A stretch of DNA of 64,000 nt from Frankia sp. AiPa1 (GCF_023243075.1 NZ_JALKFZ020000004.1:149695-213694), one strand, 5' to 3'; positions 1 to 10,326 are shown, counted from the stretch's first letter. Translations and numbers: made by a program. Notes: generated by a model from the sequence alone, not told the origin.

Positions 1-26
1 GTACCGCGAGAGGTCAGCGGCTGAGC

Positions 27-46
27 GGGGACCGGGCCCGGTCCCC
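27..46. terminator. Perfect 20-nt palindrome, probable terminator of a gene left of the window
   Basis: A perfect inverted repeat with arms GGGGACCGGG/CCCGGTCCCC is followed by ATAAAA. It lies outside any convincing gene. It could end a gene entering from the left or serve the minus-strand HxlR gene that stops at 190. The rest of bases 1-189 shows nothing else convincing. Confidence 0.4.
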
Positions 47-189
47 ATAAAAGGTGGGCGGCAGCGCACCGTCACACGTGACACCGTGAGACGTGAAGCG
101 ACCGCACCCCATGACATCAGCATGCCAGCCTCACGCGCATCCGTCCAGGTACGTCGCACCCGCGGCGCAACCCCCCGTTCGCTTCCCGG

Positions 190-723
190 CTATACGGCGT
201 CCCGCACCGCGGCCGGCGGTGTCACGGCGGCTGCTGTCCCACCGGCAGCTGTCCCACCGGCTGATGCGGCGGCGGTGCGGGAGCCCGGGCCGGGCAGGCG
301 GATGACGTCGGTGACCTCGACCTCCTGGCCACACGTCTCGCAGCGGCGGCGGTCGTCGATGTGGCCGCCGCACCTGCGGTGGTGGATGACGTACGGGGCC
401 TGGCCGTCCTTGAGGTGCCGGTCGCCCCAGGCCATCAGGGCGTTGAGGATCGGCCAGATGTCGCGGCCCCGGTCGGTGAGGATGTACTCGAAGCGCTCGG
501 GCTGCTCGCTGTAGCGGCGGCGCTCGAAGACGCCCTCGTCGGTCAGCCGGGCCAGCCGGTCGCTGAGCACCGTGCGCGCGACGCCGAGGCGGGACTGGAA
601 GTCGGCGAAGCGGGTGACCCCGCGGCAGGCGTCGCGGACGATCAGCAGCGTCCAGCGGTCGCCCAGGACCTCCAGGCTCGCGGCGATTGAGCAGATCTCC
701 TGCTCGTAGGTCCGCGGAAGCAT
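190..723 (-). CDS. HxlR-family transcriptional regulator
   Basis: The 177-residue protein has the HxlR winged-helix pattern: ICSIAASLEVLGDRWTLLIV at residues 11-30, then the recognition region FQSRLGVARTVLSDRLARL near 42-60 and the wing FERRRYSEQPERFEY near 66-80. Cys118, Cys128 and Cys131 after the winged helix form a possible metal or redox site. The last 30 residues are Ala/Gly/Thr-rich. HxlR proteins are dimeric regulators, often sensing electrophiles or redox stress and repressing a divergent gene, which fits the exporter gene on the other strand. A -10-like TACAAT (730-735, minus strand) sits 6 nt before the ATG, so the mRNA is probably leaderless. That element overlaps the first of six repeats, implying autoregulation. 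The inducer is unknown. Confidence 0.9.
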   Translation of the reverse strand: MLPRTYEQEICSIAASLEVLGDRWTLLIVRDACRGVTRFADFQSRLGVARTVLSDRLARLTDEGVFERRRYSEQPERFEYILTDRGRDIWPILNALMAWGDRHLKDGQAPYVIHHRRCGGHIDDRRRCETCGQEVEVTDVIRLPGPGSRTAAASAGGTAAGGTAAAVTPPAAVRDAV

Positions 724-732
724 GCCCTGATT

Positions 733-865
733 GTAGCGTCACCCTACCAACGGTCAGTAGCGTCACCATACCCGATGTCGGTAGCATCACGGGACCGATT
801 GAGGTGGCGTCATCATGCCATCTGTTGGTAGCGTCATGGGACCAAGTTGGTAGCTTCACGATACT
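733..865. promoter_or_regulatory. Six-copy 16-bp repeat array, candidate HxlR operator
   Basis: Copies start at 733, 757, 781, 804, 828 and 850, a period of 22-24 bp. Their shared pattern is GTAGCGTCAC followed by three variable bases and ACC. The array fills the intergenic space between the divergent HxlR and exporter genes. Copy 1 overlaps the regulator's -10-like element and copy 6 ends in GATACT (860-865), a possible -10 for the exporter. Binding by the HxlR protein is inferred from position, not shown. Confidence 0.7.
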
Positions 866-908
866 CGGTGTCCACGGAGAGTCATCCACCACCTGTGAGG
901 GGTCGCTC

Positions 909-2429
909 ATGCATGCGGACGTCCGCCTGCGCTGGGTCCTGCTCGTCACCTCCGCGGCGACATTCGTCGCCAGCCTCGATCTGTTCGTCGTCAATGTCGC
1001 GTTCGGTGATCTACAACGGGAGTTCCACCAGCCGGACCCCGCCACGTTGTCCTGGGTGCTCAACGGCTACACGATTGTCCTGGCGGCGCTGCCCATCCCG
1101 TTCGGACGTTTCGCCGATACCTACGGCCGCCTGCGCTGGTTCGTCGCCGGGATGGTCCTGTTCGCCGCCGCGTCCGCCCTGTGCGCCGCCGCGCCGTCGC
1201 TGACCTGGTTGATCGCTGCCCGGGTGGTGCAGGGGGTGGGCGCCGCGGCGCTGCTGCCGACGTCGCTCGGCCTTCTGCTCGGCGAGTTTCCGCCGCATCG
1301 ACGCGCCGCCGCCGTAGCCACCTGGGCGGCCACCGGTTCGGTCGCCGCCGCCTTCGGCACGCCGGTCGGCGCGCTGCTCACCCGGGTGGACTGGCGCCTG
1401 ATCTTCCTGATCAATGTGCCGATCGTCGCCGTCACCCTGCTCATCGCCCGGCGGGTCCTGACCGAATCCCGGGCCGAGGCGCCGGCCGGTATGGCGGGTC
1501 TGGCCAGGCCGACGAGGCCCGATCTTTTCGGCACCGCGTTGCTGACCGCCGGGATCGCGCTGGTCACCCTCGGCCTGGTACAGGCGAACGACTGGGGCTG
1601 GGGCAGTGCGCGCACCCTGGGAGCGCTGGTCGGCGGGCTGGTGCTCGTGGCCGCGTTCCTGTGGCAGTGCACCCGGCATCGCGCGCCCGTGCTCGAACTC
1701 GACCTGTTCCGCGACCGCCAGTTCAGCGCGGCCACACTCGCGACCACACTGCTGTTCACCGGGTTCGGCGCGCTGCTGCTCGGCAACGTGCTGCTTCTGA
1801 CGGACCTGTGGCACCAGGATGTACTCGCCGCCGGGCTCGAGTTCGCCCCGGCCGGGGTCGTCTCGGCGATCGTGGCGATGTTCTTCGCCGCGCGGCTCGC
1901 CGCCCGGTACGGCTACCGGGTGCTCGGCGCCGCGGGCTGCCTGACGATCGCCGCGTCGATGGTGGCCTACTGCTTCAGTATCGGCGCGAGCCCAGACTTC
2001 CCTCGGGACGTCCTGCCCTACGAGATCCTCTGTGGGGCTGGCATCGGTCTGGTCATCCCGACGCTGGCCGCGGCGATCTCCGCGTCCCTGCCGGCCGCGC
2101 GCCGGGCCACCGGCAGCGCCGTGTTCGCCATGGCCCGCCAGCTCGGCACGGTTCTCGGCGTCGGCGCGATGGTCGCCCTGATGGCGAGCTCGTCCGGCCA
2201 CGTCGGCGTCTCGCACTACCAGCGCGTCTGGATCTTCATCGCTGCCGTCGAGGTCGTCGCCGCCCTCGCCTGCCTGCTCCTGCCCGCGCGCACCGCCGGC
2301 GTCGCGCGGTCGGTGCCGGCCGCACGGCTGATGCCAGCGGCGGACAGCAGCCCGGCCGTGGTCGGCGCCTCCTGCGGCCAGCCCACCTCCGAGGCCCGCA
2401 CTGCAGATGTAGGCATCACCGCATCGTGA
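909..2429 (+). CDS. MFS transporter, DHA2 (QacA/EmrB-like) drug exporter
   Basis: The 506-residue, strongly hydrophobic protein begins VRLRWVLLVTSAATFVASLD, a typical first helix of DHA2 proton-coupled exporters, which usually have 14 membrane segments. The motif-A loop between helices 2 and 3 reads GRFADTYGRLRWF. A second long hydrophobic half follows residue 220. The start at 909 is chosen because GAGGGG (897-902) lies 6 nt upstream and the first helix begins just after it; the open frame extends back to 687 without homology-like sequence. Divergence from the HxlR gene and the shared repeat array suggest inducible export of a toxic small molecule. The substrate cannot be read from sequence. 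Confidence 0.88.
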   Translation: MHADVRLRWVLLVTSAATFVASLDLFVVNVAFGDLQREFHQPDPATLSWVLNGYTIVLAALPIPFGRFADTYGRLRWFVAGMVLFAAASALCAAAPSLTWLIAARVVQGVGAAALLPTSLGLLLGEFPPHRRAAAVATWAATGSVAAAFGTPVGALLTRVDWRLIFLINVPIVAVTLLIARRVLTESRAEAPAGMAGLARPTRPDLFGTALLTAGIALVTLGLVQANDWGWGSARTLGALVGGLVLVAAFLWQCTRHRAPVLELDLFRDRQFSAATLATTLLFTGFGALLLGNVLLLTDLWHQDVLAAGLEFAPAGVVSAIVAMFFAARLAARYGYRVLGAAGCLTIAASMVAYCFSIGASPDFPRDVLPYEILCGAGIGLVIPTLAAAISASLPAARRATGSAVFAMARQLGTVLGVGAMVALMASSSGHVGVSHYQRVWIFIAAVEVVAALACLLLPARTAGVARSVPAARLMPAADSSPAVVGASCGQPTSEARTADVGITAS

Positions 2430-2523
2430 TGGTCCACTGGAAAGGCGCTCGTCGCCGGCTCGGCAGCTTGGGGTCATTCATGCACCGGATCAGACTGTCG
2501 GAGGGCGGTGGGATGATCGGGCG

Positions 2524-3423
2524 ATGGCACAGATGGAGCTCGCCGGCATGCCCCGCAGGCTGTTCGCCTGTACGCCGTCGCGGCTGGCCGCGTTTGAGGA
2601 CTGCCCCCGCCGGTATCGGATGATCTACCTGGACAAACCGCGGCCGGCGCGCGGTCCGGCCTGGGCGCACACCTCGTTCGGGGTGAGTGTGCACAATGCG
2701 CTGCGCCGGTGGTGGGAGGAGCCGTTCGCGCTTCGCACGCCGGCCCGGGCGGCGCAGCTCGTCCGGCTGCTGTGGGTCGAGGAGGGGTTCCGCGACGGCG
2801 AGCACTCGCTGGCCTGGCGGGAGCGGGCGGCCGAGCTGGTCGCCGCCTACGTCACCGGCCTGGACCCGGCGGCCGAGCCGCGCGGCGTCGAGCGCTCGGT
2901 CGCGGCCCGCACCGAGGCGCTCGCGTTCTCCGGGCGGGTGGACCGGCTCGACGAGCGGGACGGCGAGCTGGTCATCGTCGACTACAAGACCGGCCGCCGC
3001 CCCCCGACCGAGACCGACGCCCGTAGCTCCCCGGCGCTCGCCCTGTACGCGATGGCCACCGGCCGGATGCTGCGCCGGCCGTGCTACCGCGTCGAACTGC
3101 ACCACATCCCCACCGGTCGGGTCGCCGCTGCCGAGCACACCGAGGAGTCGATCGCCCGGCACGTTCGGCGGGCCGAGTCGGTGGCCGCCGACGTCGTCGC
3201 GGCCACCGAGCGGCTTCGGGTCAGCGACGATGCCGAGGGCACCTTCCCGCCCCGTCCGGGCTCGCTGTGCTCCTGGTGCGACTTCCGCCACCTGTGCCCC
3301 GAGGGCCAGTCCGCCGGCCCCGACCGCCAGTCCTGGGACGCCCTCGGTGAGGTTCCCCCCGCCGCCGACGCCCCCGGTGCTGGTGCCGGTCTCGGTCGCG
3401 GCTGGGACGCCACCGGCGTCTGA
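2524..3423 (+). CDS. Stand-alone RecB-family PD-(D/E)XK nuclease with Fe-S cysteines
   Basis: The 299-residue protein has nuclease motifs FSGRVDRLDE near residues 138-147 and VIVDYKTGRR near 156-165, giving the D...D-x-K metal-binding core. One cysteine near the start (FEDCPRRYRMIY) and three near the end (CSWCDFRHLCP) match the four-cysteine iron-sulfur arrangement of AddB, AdnA and Cas4 nucleases. No helicase domain is present, so this is the short actinobacterial RecB exonuclease type. The role is probably DNA end processing. An internal ATG at codon 9 (MPRRLF) is an alternative start. The gene lies 94 bp after the exporter and is likely transcribed separately. Confidence 0.82.
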   Translation: MAQMELAGMPRRLFACTPSRLAAFEDCPRRYRMIYLDKPRPARGPAWAHTSFGVSVHNALRRWWEEPFALRTPARAAQLVRLLWVEEGFRDGEHSLAWRERAAELVAAYVTGLDPAAEPRGVERSVAARTEALAFSGRVDRLDERDGELVIVDYKTGRRPPTETDARSSPALALYAMATGRMLRRPCYRVELHHIPTGRVAAAEHTEESIARHVRRAESVAADVVAATERLRVSDDAEGTFPPRPGSLCSWCDFRHLCPEGQSAGPDRQSWDALGEVPPAADAPGAGAGLGRGWDATGV

Positions 3424-3577
3424 CGGTTGCGCGGAACACTCGTCAGTGCACTGACCGTCCTTGGGGGCGAATCCGCGATCCACGGGGTCCGGCCGGCCTC
3501 CGCCGCCGACCGGCGCCGGCCGGCGGCGTGCGGCGGACATCCGCACCGGCGGGCAGCGGGGATGCCACGATGGGCCG

Positions 3578-4816
3578 ATGGCCGAGCAGACCACCGCATC
3601 CATATCGCCGCAGGCCGCCCCGAACCTGCCGCGGGCTGTCGCGAACCTGCCGCGGGTTTCCGCCAAGGCGATGACCTTCACCGAGTCCGTCATCCGGGAG
3701 ATGACGCGCCTTGCCCTCGTCCACGGCGCGGTGAACCTCGCCCAGGGCTTCCCGGACTTCTCCTGCCCGCCGGAGCTCAAGGAGGCGGCCAAGGCCGCCA
3801 TCGACGCGGACGTCAACCAGTACGCGATCACCTGGGGTGCGGCCGAGTTCCGCGCCGAGATCGCGGCGAAGGTCGCCCGCACCTACCCGGGCTGGACGGT
3901 CGACCCGGAGCGGGAGATCTGCGTGACCTGCGGCTCCACCGAGGCGATGATCGCCACGATGCTGGCGCTGGTCGACCCCGGCGACGAGGTCGTCATGTTC
4001 GAGCCGTTCTACGAAAACTATGGCCCGGACACGATCCTGTCCGGCGCGGTACCGAAGCTCGTCCGCCTGCATGCCCCGGACTGGTCGATCGATCCGGACG
4101 AGCTGCGGGCCGCGTTCAGCGACCGCACCCGCGCGATCGTCCTGAACACCCCGCACAACCCGACCGGCAAGGTCATGAGCCGCGAGGAGCTCGAGCTCGT
4201 CGCCGAGCTCTGCCAGCGCCACGACACGCTGGTCTTCACCGACGAGATCTACGAGCACATCCAGTACCTCGGCCCAGGCGGCCACATCCCGCCGGCCACC
4301 GTCCCGGGCCTGGCGGACCGGACCGTCACCATCAACGCGCTGTCGAAGACGTATGCCGTCACCGGCTGGCGGGTCGGGTGGACGATCGCCCCGCCCGCGT
4401 ACACGTCGGCGATCCGCAAGGTGCACGACTTCCTCACCGTCGGCGCCGCGGCCCCGCTGCAGGCCGGTGGCGTCGCGGCCATGCGGCTGCCGGCCGAGTA
4501 CTACGCCGGGCTCGCCGAGCAGTACCGGGCCCGGCGCGACCTGCTGTGTGCGTCGCTCGCCGAGACCGGCTTCACCTTCCGCCCGCCGGACGGCGCTTAC
4601 TACGTGATGTGCGACACCCGCGCGCTCGACCCGGCCGGTGACGACGTCGCCCTGATCCGTCGGATGATCACTGATATCGGGGTCGCCGCGGTCCCCGGCT
4701 CGTCGTTCTTCGCCGATCCGGCGGACGGCCGGCACATCATCCGCTTCGGGTACCCCAAGCGCCTGGAGACCCTACGCGCCGCCGCCGACCGTCTCACCCG
4801 CCTGACCAGCGCCTGA
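3578..4816 (+). CDS. PLP-dependent class I/II aminotransferase
   Basis: The 412-residue fold-type I aminotransferase has VNLAQGFPDF for substrate binding, NTPHNPTGK, TDEIYEH, and the PLP lysine in NALSKTYAVTGWRVG, with a C-terminal arginine region FGYPKR. The family includes kynurenine/glutamine transaminases and the actinobacterial DapC-like enzymes; the exact substrate cannot be assigned. The ATG at 3578 precedes MAEQTT; the open frame upstream to 3461 is Pro/Arg-rich and unlike the family. The first 30 residues contain a short duplication (APNLPRAVANLPRV). The stop codon at 4814-4816 abuts the stop of the convergent gene, the two forming TGATCA. Confidence 0.88.
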   Translation: MAEQTTASISPQAAPNLPRAVANLPRVSAKAMTFTESVIREMTRLALVHGAVNLAQGFPDFSCPPELKEAAKAAIDADVNQYAITWGAAEFRAEIAAKVARTYPGWTVDPEREICVTCGSTEAMIATMLALVDPGDEVVMFEPFYENYGPDTILSGAVPKLVRLHAPDWSIDPDELRAAFSDRTRAIVLNTPHNPTGKVMSREELELVAELCQRHDTLVFTDEIYEHIQYLGPGGHIPPATVPGLADRTVTINALSKTYAVTGWRVGWTIAPPAYTSAIRKVHDFLTVGAAAPLQAGGVAAMRLPAEYYAGLAEQYRARRDLLCASLAETGFTFRPPDGAYYVMCDTRALDPAGDDVALIRRMITDIGVAAVPGSSFFADPADGRHIIRFGYPKRLETLRAAADRLTRLTSA

Positions 4817-5566
4817 TCAGGCTTCGGTCGTGGGTGCGATGGTGGTGGGCCAGGCCGAGGGGGTGGGCAGCGGGTAGCCGGCCGTCGCGGCGCGCACGTG
4901 ACCGGCGAGCAGCTCCCGGTCCAGTTCCGCGAGCGCGCCGCGGACGCCTGCGCGCCGCGGCCGTCCCCGTCCATGCGGCGTGGGTAGCGGCAGGGCGTAG
5001 CGGCCGCGCAGGTACTCGCCGATCCAACGGCCCTGCGCGGCGGCCAGCTCCGGCGGCCCGCCGACGTGGAACACCCACGCGGCCTGGGAGTCGAACACCC
5101 CGCCAAAGCGCGGTGGCCGCGCCGACCCCGCTGGCTCCGAGTCCGCCTGCGCGTCCGCCTCGGTCGACGCGCGGGTCGATGCCTGGGTGAGCGTCCGCGG
5201 CAGAAGGTGTTCGGTGTCGGCGTTCAGCACGACCGCTTCGAACGTTCCGAGCGGCTCCGCATCCGCACCCGCACCCGTGTCCGTCCCCGTCGTCTGTGTC
5301 GGTGTCCGCGCTTCCCCCTCGGCCGGCGTTCCATGGATGTGGAACGGCGGCGCACCTGGACCGGCAGCGGACAGGCGCAGGCTCGGGGGTACGAGGGTGG
5401 TGAGGCGGTCGGCGCAGCCGTAGGCGGCGAGCGGGGCGATGTCGTCCGGTGCGGCCGGGGCCGGGGCGAACAGAGCGACCATCAGGCCGCCGTCGACGAG
5501 GGAGATCGCGGCGGCGGCGGTGGCGGCGTCGAGGCCGAGGACGGCGACCCGCGGAAGTCCTGTCAC
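4817..5566 (-). CDS. Degenerate flavin-monooxygenase-like protein
   Basis: The 249-residue protein starts like a Rossmann fold (RVAVLGLDAATAAAAISLVDGG), but the glycine-rich loop is lost: D-A-A-T replaces the expected G-x-G pattern. Later segments resemble the C-terminal part of flavin monooxygenases: FEAVVLNADTEHLLP, and FHVGGPPELAAAQGRWIGEYLRG, the usual closing arrangement. About 60 residues between are low-complexity (Thr/Gly/Ala). The family is normally 400-500 residues, so this looks like a shortened relative that may no longer bind FAD or NADPH, or may have a new role. Codon use is normal, arguing against a recent pseudogene. Assignment is tentative. Confidence 0.5.
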   Translation of the reverse strand: MTGLPRVAVLGLDAATAAAAISLVDGGLMVALFAPAPAAPDDIAPLAAYGCADRLTTLVPPSLRLSAAGPGAPPFHIHGTPAEGEARTPTQTTGTDTGAGADAEPLGTFEAVVLNADTEHLLPRTLTQASTRASTEADAQADSEPAGSARPPRFGGVFDSQAAWVFHVGGPPELAAAQGRWIGEYLRGRYALPLPTPHGRGRPRRAGVRGALAELDRELLAGHVRAATAGYPLPTPSAWPTTIAPTTEA

Positions 5567-5729
5567 GTCGGGGCACTCTAGTGGTCGAGGCCGTCCCGGC
5601 TGTCCCGGCCGCCGCCGAAGTCCGCTGGTGGTCGTGGCAGGTGCCCTCAGGTCGGCGCCGCCCGTCGGATCGACTGGTGCCAGGCCCGATGTACGCCACG
5701 GCGTGAAGCGAACTCACGGCCGTTAGATG

Positions 5730-5758
5730 TTGTGACCCATCGATTACCCAGCCACACT
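5730..5758 (+). promoter_or_regulatory. Candidate leaderless promoter of the parA-like gene
   Basis: TTGTGA (5730-5735) and CACACT (5753-5758) are separated by 17 nt. The GTG start of the next gene follows 7 nt later, so transcription would begin at or very near the start codon. The -10 match is weak. The rest of 5567-5729 shows no gene. Confidence 0.35.
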
Positions 5759-5765
5759 GATCGGC

Positions 5766-6677
5766 GTGGCCCATGTTCTCGCGGTAGCGAATCAGAAGGG
5801 CGGCGTAGCCAAGACCACGTCGGTGGCCAGTCTTGGCGCCGCACTGACCGAACTGGGCCGCCGCGTCCTGCTCGTCGATCTCGATCCGCAGGCCTGCCTG
5901 ACGTTCTCCCTCGGGCTTGATCCCGACACACTCGAGCTCTCCGTGCACGATGTCCTGCTGGGACGACTGTCCGCGGGCATCGTCGTGTCCACCACGGCGG
6001 ACGGCACCGACCTGCTCCCGGCGACGATCGAGCTTGCCGGCAGTGAGGCGGTGCTGCTGTCCCGCACGGGACGGGAGCACGCGTTGCGGCTGGCGCTCGC
6101 GGACGTGCTCGACGCCTATGACGTCGTGCTGATCGACTGCCCGCCGTCGCTGGGTGTGCTGACCATCAACGGGCTCACGGCCGCCGACGAGGTCATCGTC
6201 CCCCTGCAGTGCGAGACGCTGTCGCACCGCGGAGTCGGTCAGCTGCTGGACACGGTGCATGACGTGCGGCGGCTGACAAACCCGGAGCTGCGTGTCCGCG
6301 GGGTGCTGCCGACCATGTTCGACGGGCGGACGGCACACAGCCGGGCGGTGATCGCCGATGTGGCGGCCCGCTACCACGTCGAGGTGCTCACTCCGCCCAT
6401 CGCGCGTTCGGTGCGCTTCGCCGAGGCGCCGGGGACGGGACGGTCGATTCTGGCGACCGCCGGGCGGTCCAAGGGCGCCGACGCGTACCGCCGGCATGCC
6501 CGGGTGATCGCCGGCCTGGCGGTGGGGGACGAGATTCCCGCCCGCCGGACTCCGCGCGGCCACGCGACGGCCCTGCCCTCGTCAGCCAGCCGGCCTGGGC
6601 CCGATGGGTCTGGGTCTGGCGGCGAACCGGACCCGGAGGGGGACCTTCTGGTCATTGCCCCGCAGGGACGCGCCTGA
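5766..6677 (+). CDS. ParA-family ATPase
   Basis: The 303-residue protein opens with the deviant Walker A motif of the ParA/MinD/Soj group (NQKGGVAKTTS, residues 9-19). VLLVDLDPQACLT near 38-50 and VVLIDCPPSLGVLTINGL near 120-137 supply the other nucleotide-binding motifs. Dimeric ParA ATPases position DNA, plasmids or protein complexes. No ParB gene or parS-like site is visible nearby, so this is an orphan ParA rather than the chromosomal segregation locus. The GTG start at 5766 fits a leaderless promoter. The last ~70 residues are basic and Pro/Gly-rich. Its TGA overlaps the start of the next gene, so the two are probably translationally coupled. Confidence 0.88.
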   Translation: MAHVLAVANQKGGVAKTTSVASLGAALTELGRRVLLVDLDPQACLTFSLGLDPDTLELSVHDVLLGRLSAGIVVSTTADGTDLLPATIELAGSEAVLLSRTGREHALRLALADVLDAYDVVLIDCPPSLGVLTINGLTAADEVIVPLQCETLSHRGVGQLLDTVHDVRRLTNPELRVRGVLPTMFDGRTAHSRAVIADVAARYHVEVLTPPIARSVRFAEAPGTGRSILATAGRSKGADAYRRHARVIAGLAVGDEIPARRTPRGHATALPSSASRPGPDGSGSGGEPDPEGDLLVIAPQGRA

Positions 6678-7132
6678 TGAGCCCCGGTCCGCCATCCCAG
6701 CCACGGACGACCCAGCCACGGACGACCCAGCCACGGACGACAGATCCGCGGACAACAGATCCCCAGACGACCGGGCGGTGGTCGGCGGAGCCGCGGGAAG
6801 CGGCGGGGTTCGAGCGGCTGCGGCGGCGTGAGTACCGGGCGCCGGGGGCGACGGCGGCGCCGTCGGGTCCTGCGGTCGGGCGGGACGCGCACGGCAAGCG
6901 GATGCTGTACAGCGGGGTGCGCCCGATGCCAGCATCGGGCGCCGGTCTGACGGTGGAGTGCTCCCGCTGCGGCGGGAACCGCATGCTCGGCGCCTGGCAG
7001 TCGTTTCGGGTCCTGACGCCCAGCGTGCATTTCCCGATGGTGCGGTCGCGGCACTTCTCACTGGTGCGCTGCCCGAACTGTCACCGGGTCAGTTGGGTGC
7101 GCCTCGGTCTGCACCTGCGCGCCGCGGGCTGA
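6677..7132 (+). CDS. Zinc-ribbon protein of unknown function with N-terminal repeats
   Basis: This 151-residue protein starts within the stop codon of the ParA-like gene. Residues 8-32 are five five-residue repeats (QPRTT and variants) from a 15-bp tandem DNA repeat. The C-terminal half has two cysteine pairs, CSRCGG near residue 95 and CPNCHR near residue 135, spaced as in a zinc ribbon, with a conserved-looking segment FRVLTPSVHFPMVRSRHFSLV between. No catalytic motif is seen. Coupling to the ParA-like gene suggests they act together, perhaps as partner or DNA-binding adaptor, but that is inference. Confidence 0.75.
   Translation: MSPGPPSQPRTTQPRTTQPRTTDPRTTDPQTTGRWSAEPREAAGFERLRRREYRAPGATAAPSGPAVGRDAHGKRMLYSGVRPMPASGAGLTVECSRCGGNRMLGAWQSFRVLTPSVHFPMVRSRHFSLVRCPNCHRVSWVRLGLHLRAAG
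6698..6772 (+). repeat. 15-bp tandem repeat, five copies, in-frame
   Basis: Copies at 6698, 6713, 6728, 6743 and 6758. The first three are almost identical (CAGCCACGGACGACC) and the last two diverge. The unit is a multiple of three, so copy-number change would alter only the length of the protein's N-terminal tail. Confidence 0.9.
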
Positions 7133-7216
7133 AACCCCGCGGCCGCCAAGCGCGCGGACACAAGCGTGCAGACCAGAGCGCGCGAGCTCCGAGGCTGTTC
7201 GGGCTGCCGTCCGGTG

Positions 7217-9007
<1,791 letters not shown>

Positions 9008-9344
9008 TACCGCGGGGCCTTCGGAGTAGGAAGGGGAAGTTGATAGATCATCTGAAGGTACTGCAACTGTGACGGACAGCGGGACGCTCCTGGTCTTCTC
9101 TGAGCGGTGTCTACGCTGAACCCGCTCACTGTGAGCCACGTGGCGCCCGCGGCCCGAACTCCGTGTGCCCGGTGCCCTGAATGGCAACTCTGGGTGCACA
9201 GGAGACGAGGCGACGCCTGCTTCGCGGCGGCCGAGGCGACATAACGACCTCTGGCTGGCTCTAGCATAGCCGCTGAGACCGTCGAGCGGGGGCTCCTTCG
9301 CTGACGATTGCCGTTGCCAGCGTCACGGGTGCCAGAATCCGACT

Positions 9345-10037
9345 GTGATGCAGACATCATTCCCGTCGGCCGACGCTACGCCTTCGGGTGCTGAGGCCCT
9401 GCCTGACCAGGCAACGGTCGACCTGCTGGGCCTGCTCGCCTACGGCGAACTGACGGCATTCGAGCGGCTGGCGACAGATGCCCGGATGTCGCCGACCCTG
9501 GCCGACAAAATGGCCTTGGCGACCATGGCCGCGGCCGAATTTTCCCACTTTCAGACGGTTTGTGACGAACTCGACCGAATCGGGGTGGGTCGAGAGGAGG
9601 CCATGGCCCCCTTCATCGGTCCACTGACCGACTTCCACAACTCGACCGCGCCCGCCGACTGGCTGGAGAGCCTGGTCAAGGCCTACGTAGGCGACAACAT
9701 CGCCGCGGACTTCTACCGCGAGATCGCGGCCCGCCTGCCCGAGCCGTCCCGCGGCATCGTGCTGCGCGTGCTCGCGGACACCGGTCACGCCGCCTTCGCC
9801 GTCGAACGGGTCCGAGCCGCCATCGAGGTGAACCCGACCGTCGCCGGACGCCTGGCGCTGTGGGGGCGGCGGCTCGTCGGCGAGGCGCTGACCCAGGCAC
9901 AACGGGTCGGAGTGGAGCGTGACGCCCTCACTGGGCTACTCGTCGGGGTCGGCGATCTGGACGCGCTGGCGGCCATCTTCAACCGCATCATGTCCGCCCA
10001 CAGCCGCCGGATGTCCGCCCTCGGCCTGTCCTCGTGA
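9345..10037 (+). CDS. Ferritin-like fold protein (MiaE-like diiron family)
   Basis: The 230-residue, mostly helical protein has GELTAFERLA near residue 35, AAEFSHFQTVCDEL near 63-77 and GHAAFAVERVRAAI near 145-158, consistent with a four-helix ferritin-like bundle resembling tRNA-hydroxylase (MiaE) proteins. Metal ligands are not complete enough by eye to claim activity. GTG (9345) and ATG (9348) are both possible starts. Between the helicase start and 9345 no other gene is seen. The role is unknown. Confidence 0.7.
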   Translation: MMQTSFPSADATPSGAEALPDQATVDLLGLLAYGELTAFERLATDARMSPTLADKMALATMAAAEFSHFQTVCDELDRIGVGREEAMAPFIGPLTDFHNSTAPADWLESLVKAYVGDNIAADFYREIAARLPEPSRGIVLRVLADTGHAAFAVERVRAAIEVNPTVAGRLALWGRRLVGEALTQAQRVGVERDALTGLLVGVGDLDALAAIFNRIMSAHSRRMSALGLSS

Positions 10038-10180
10038 CGTGACCCTCTGCCCGACCCGGCTGGCCTCTTCGTGCCTCGCCTGGCCTCTGTGCGCTGTGTC
10101 TGGCCTCTCCCTGCCTCGTCTGCGCTGCCGGACCGGCGGAGATCAGGTGCGGCCTGGGCCGGGCGCGGGGTGAGCTGGGC

Positions 10181-10199
10181 GGTCGGGCCGTGCCCGACC
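10181..10199. terminator. Hairpin between convergent genes
   Basis: GGTCGGGC and GCCCGACC form an 8-bp stem around a CGT loop. It lies in the 290-bp gap between the ferritin-like gene and the convergent DUF3107 gene, where no coding sequence is seen, so it could act in either direction. No T-tract follows. Confidence 0.4.
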
Positions 10200-10326
10200 A
10201 GGGCCGACCTGCCCCGGACGCGGGCCCGGGGCAGGGACGCCGGTGCGGTGAGCCGGCTCGGCAGCGGCCTGTCTGCCTACCTGGCGTTCCGGCCACCTGG
10301 CGTTCCGGATGCCGGGCCGCCGGCCC

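Noticed and set aside
733..865. CRISPR-like repeat or plasmid iterons
   Set aside because: The spacers are only 6-8 bp and there is no replication protein; position between divergent regulator and exporter favours operators.
5766..6677. Chromosome origin or plasmid partition locus
   Set aside because: Only a ParA-type gene is present; no ParB, DnaA, RepA or parS-like sequence was seen.
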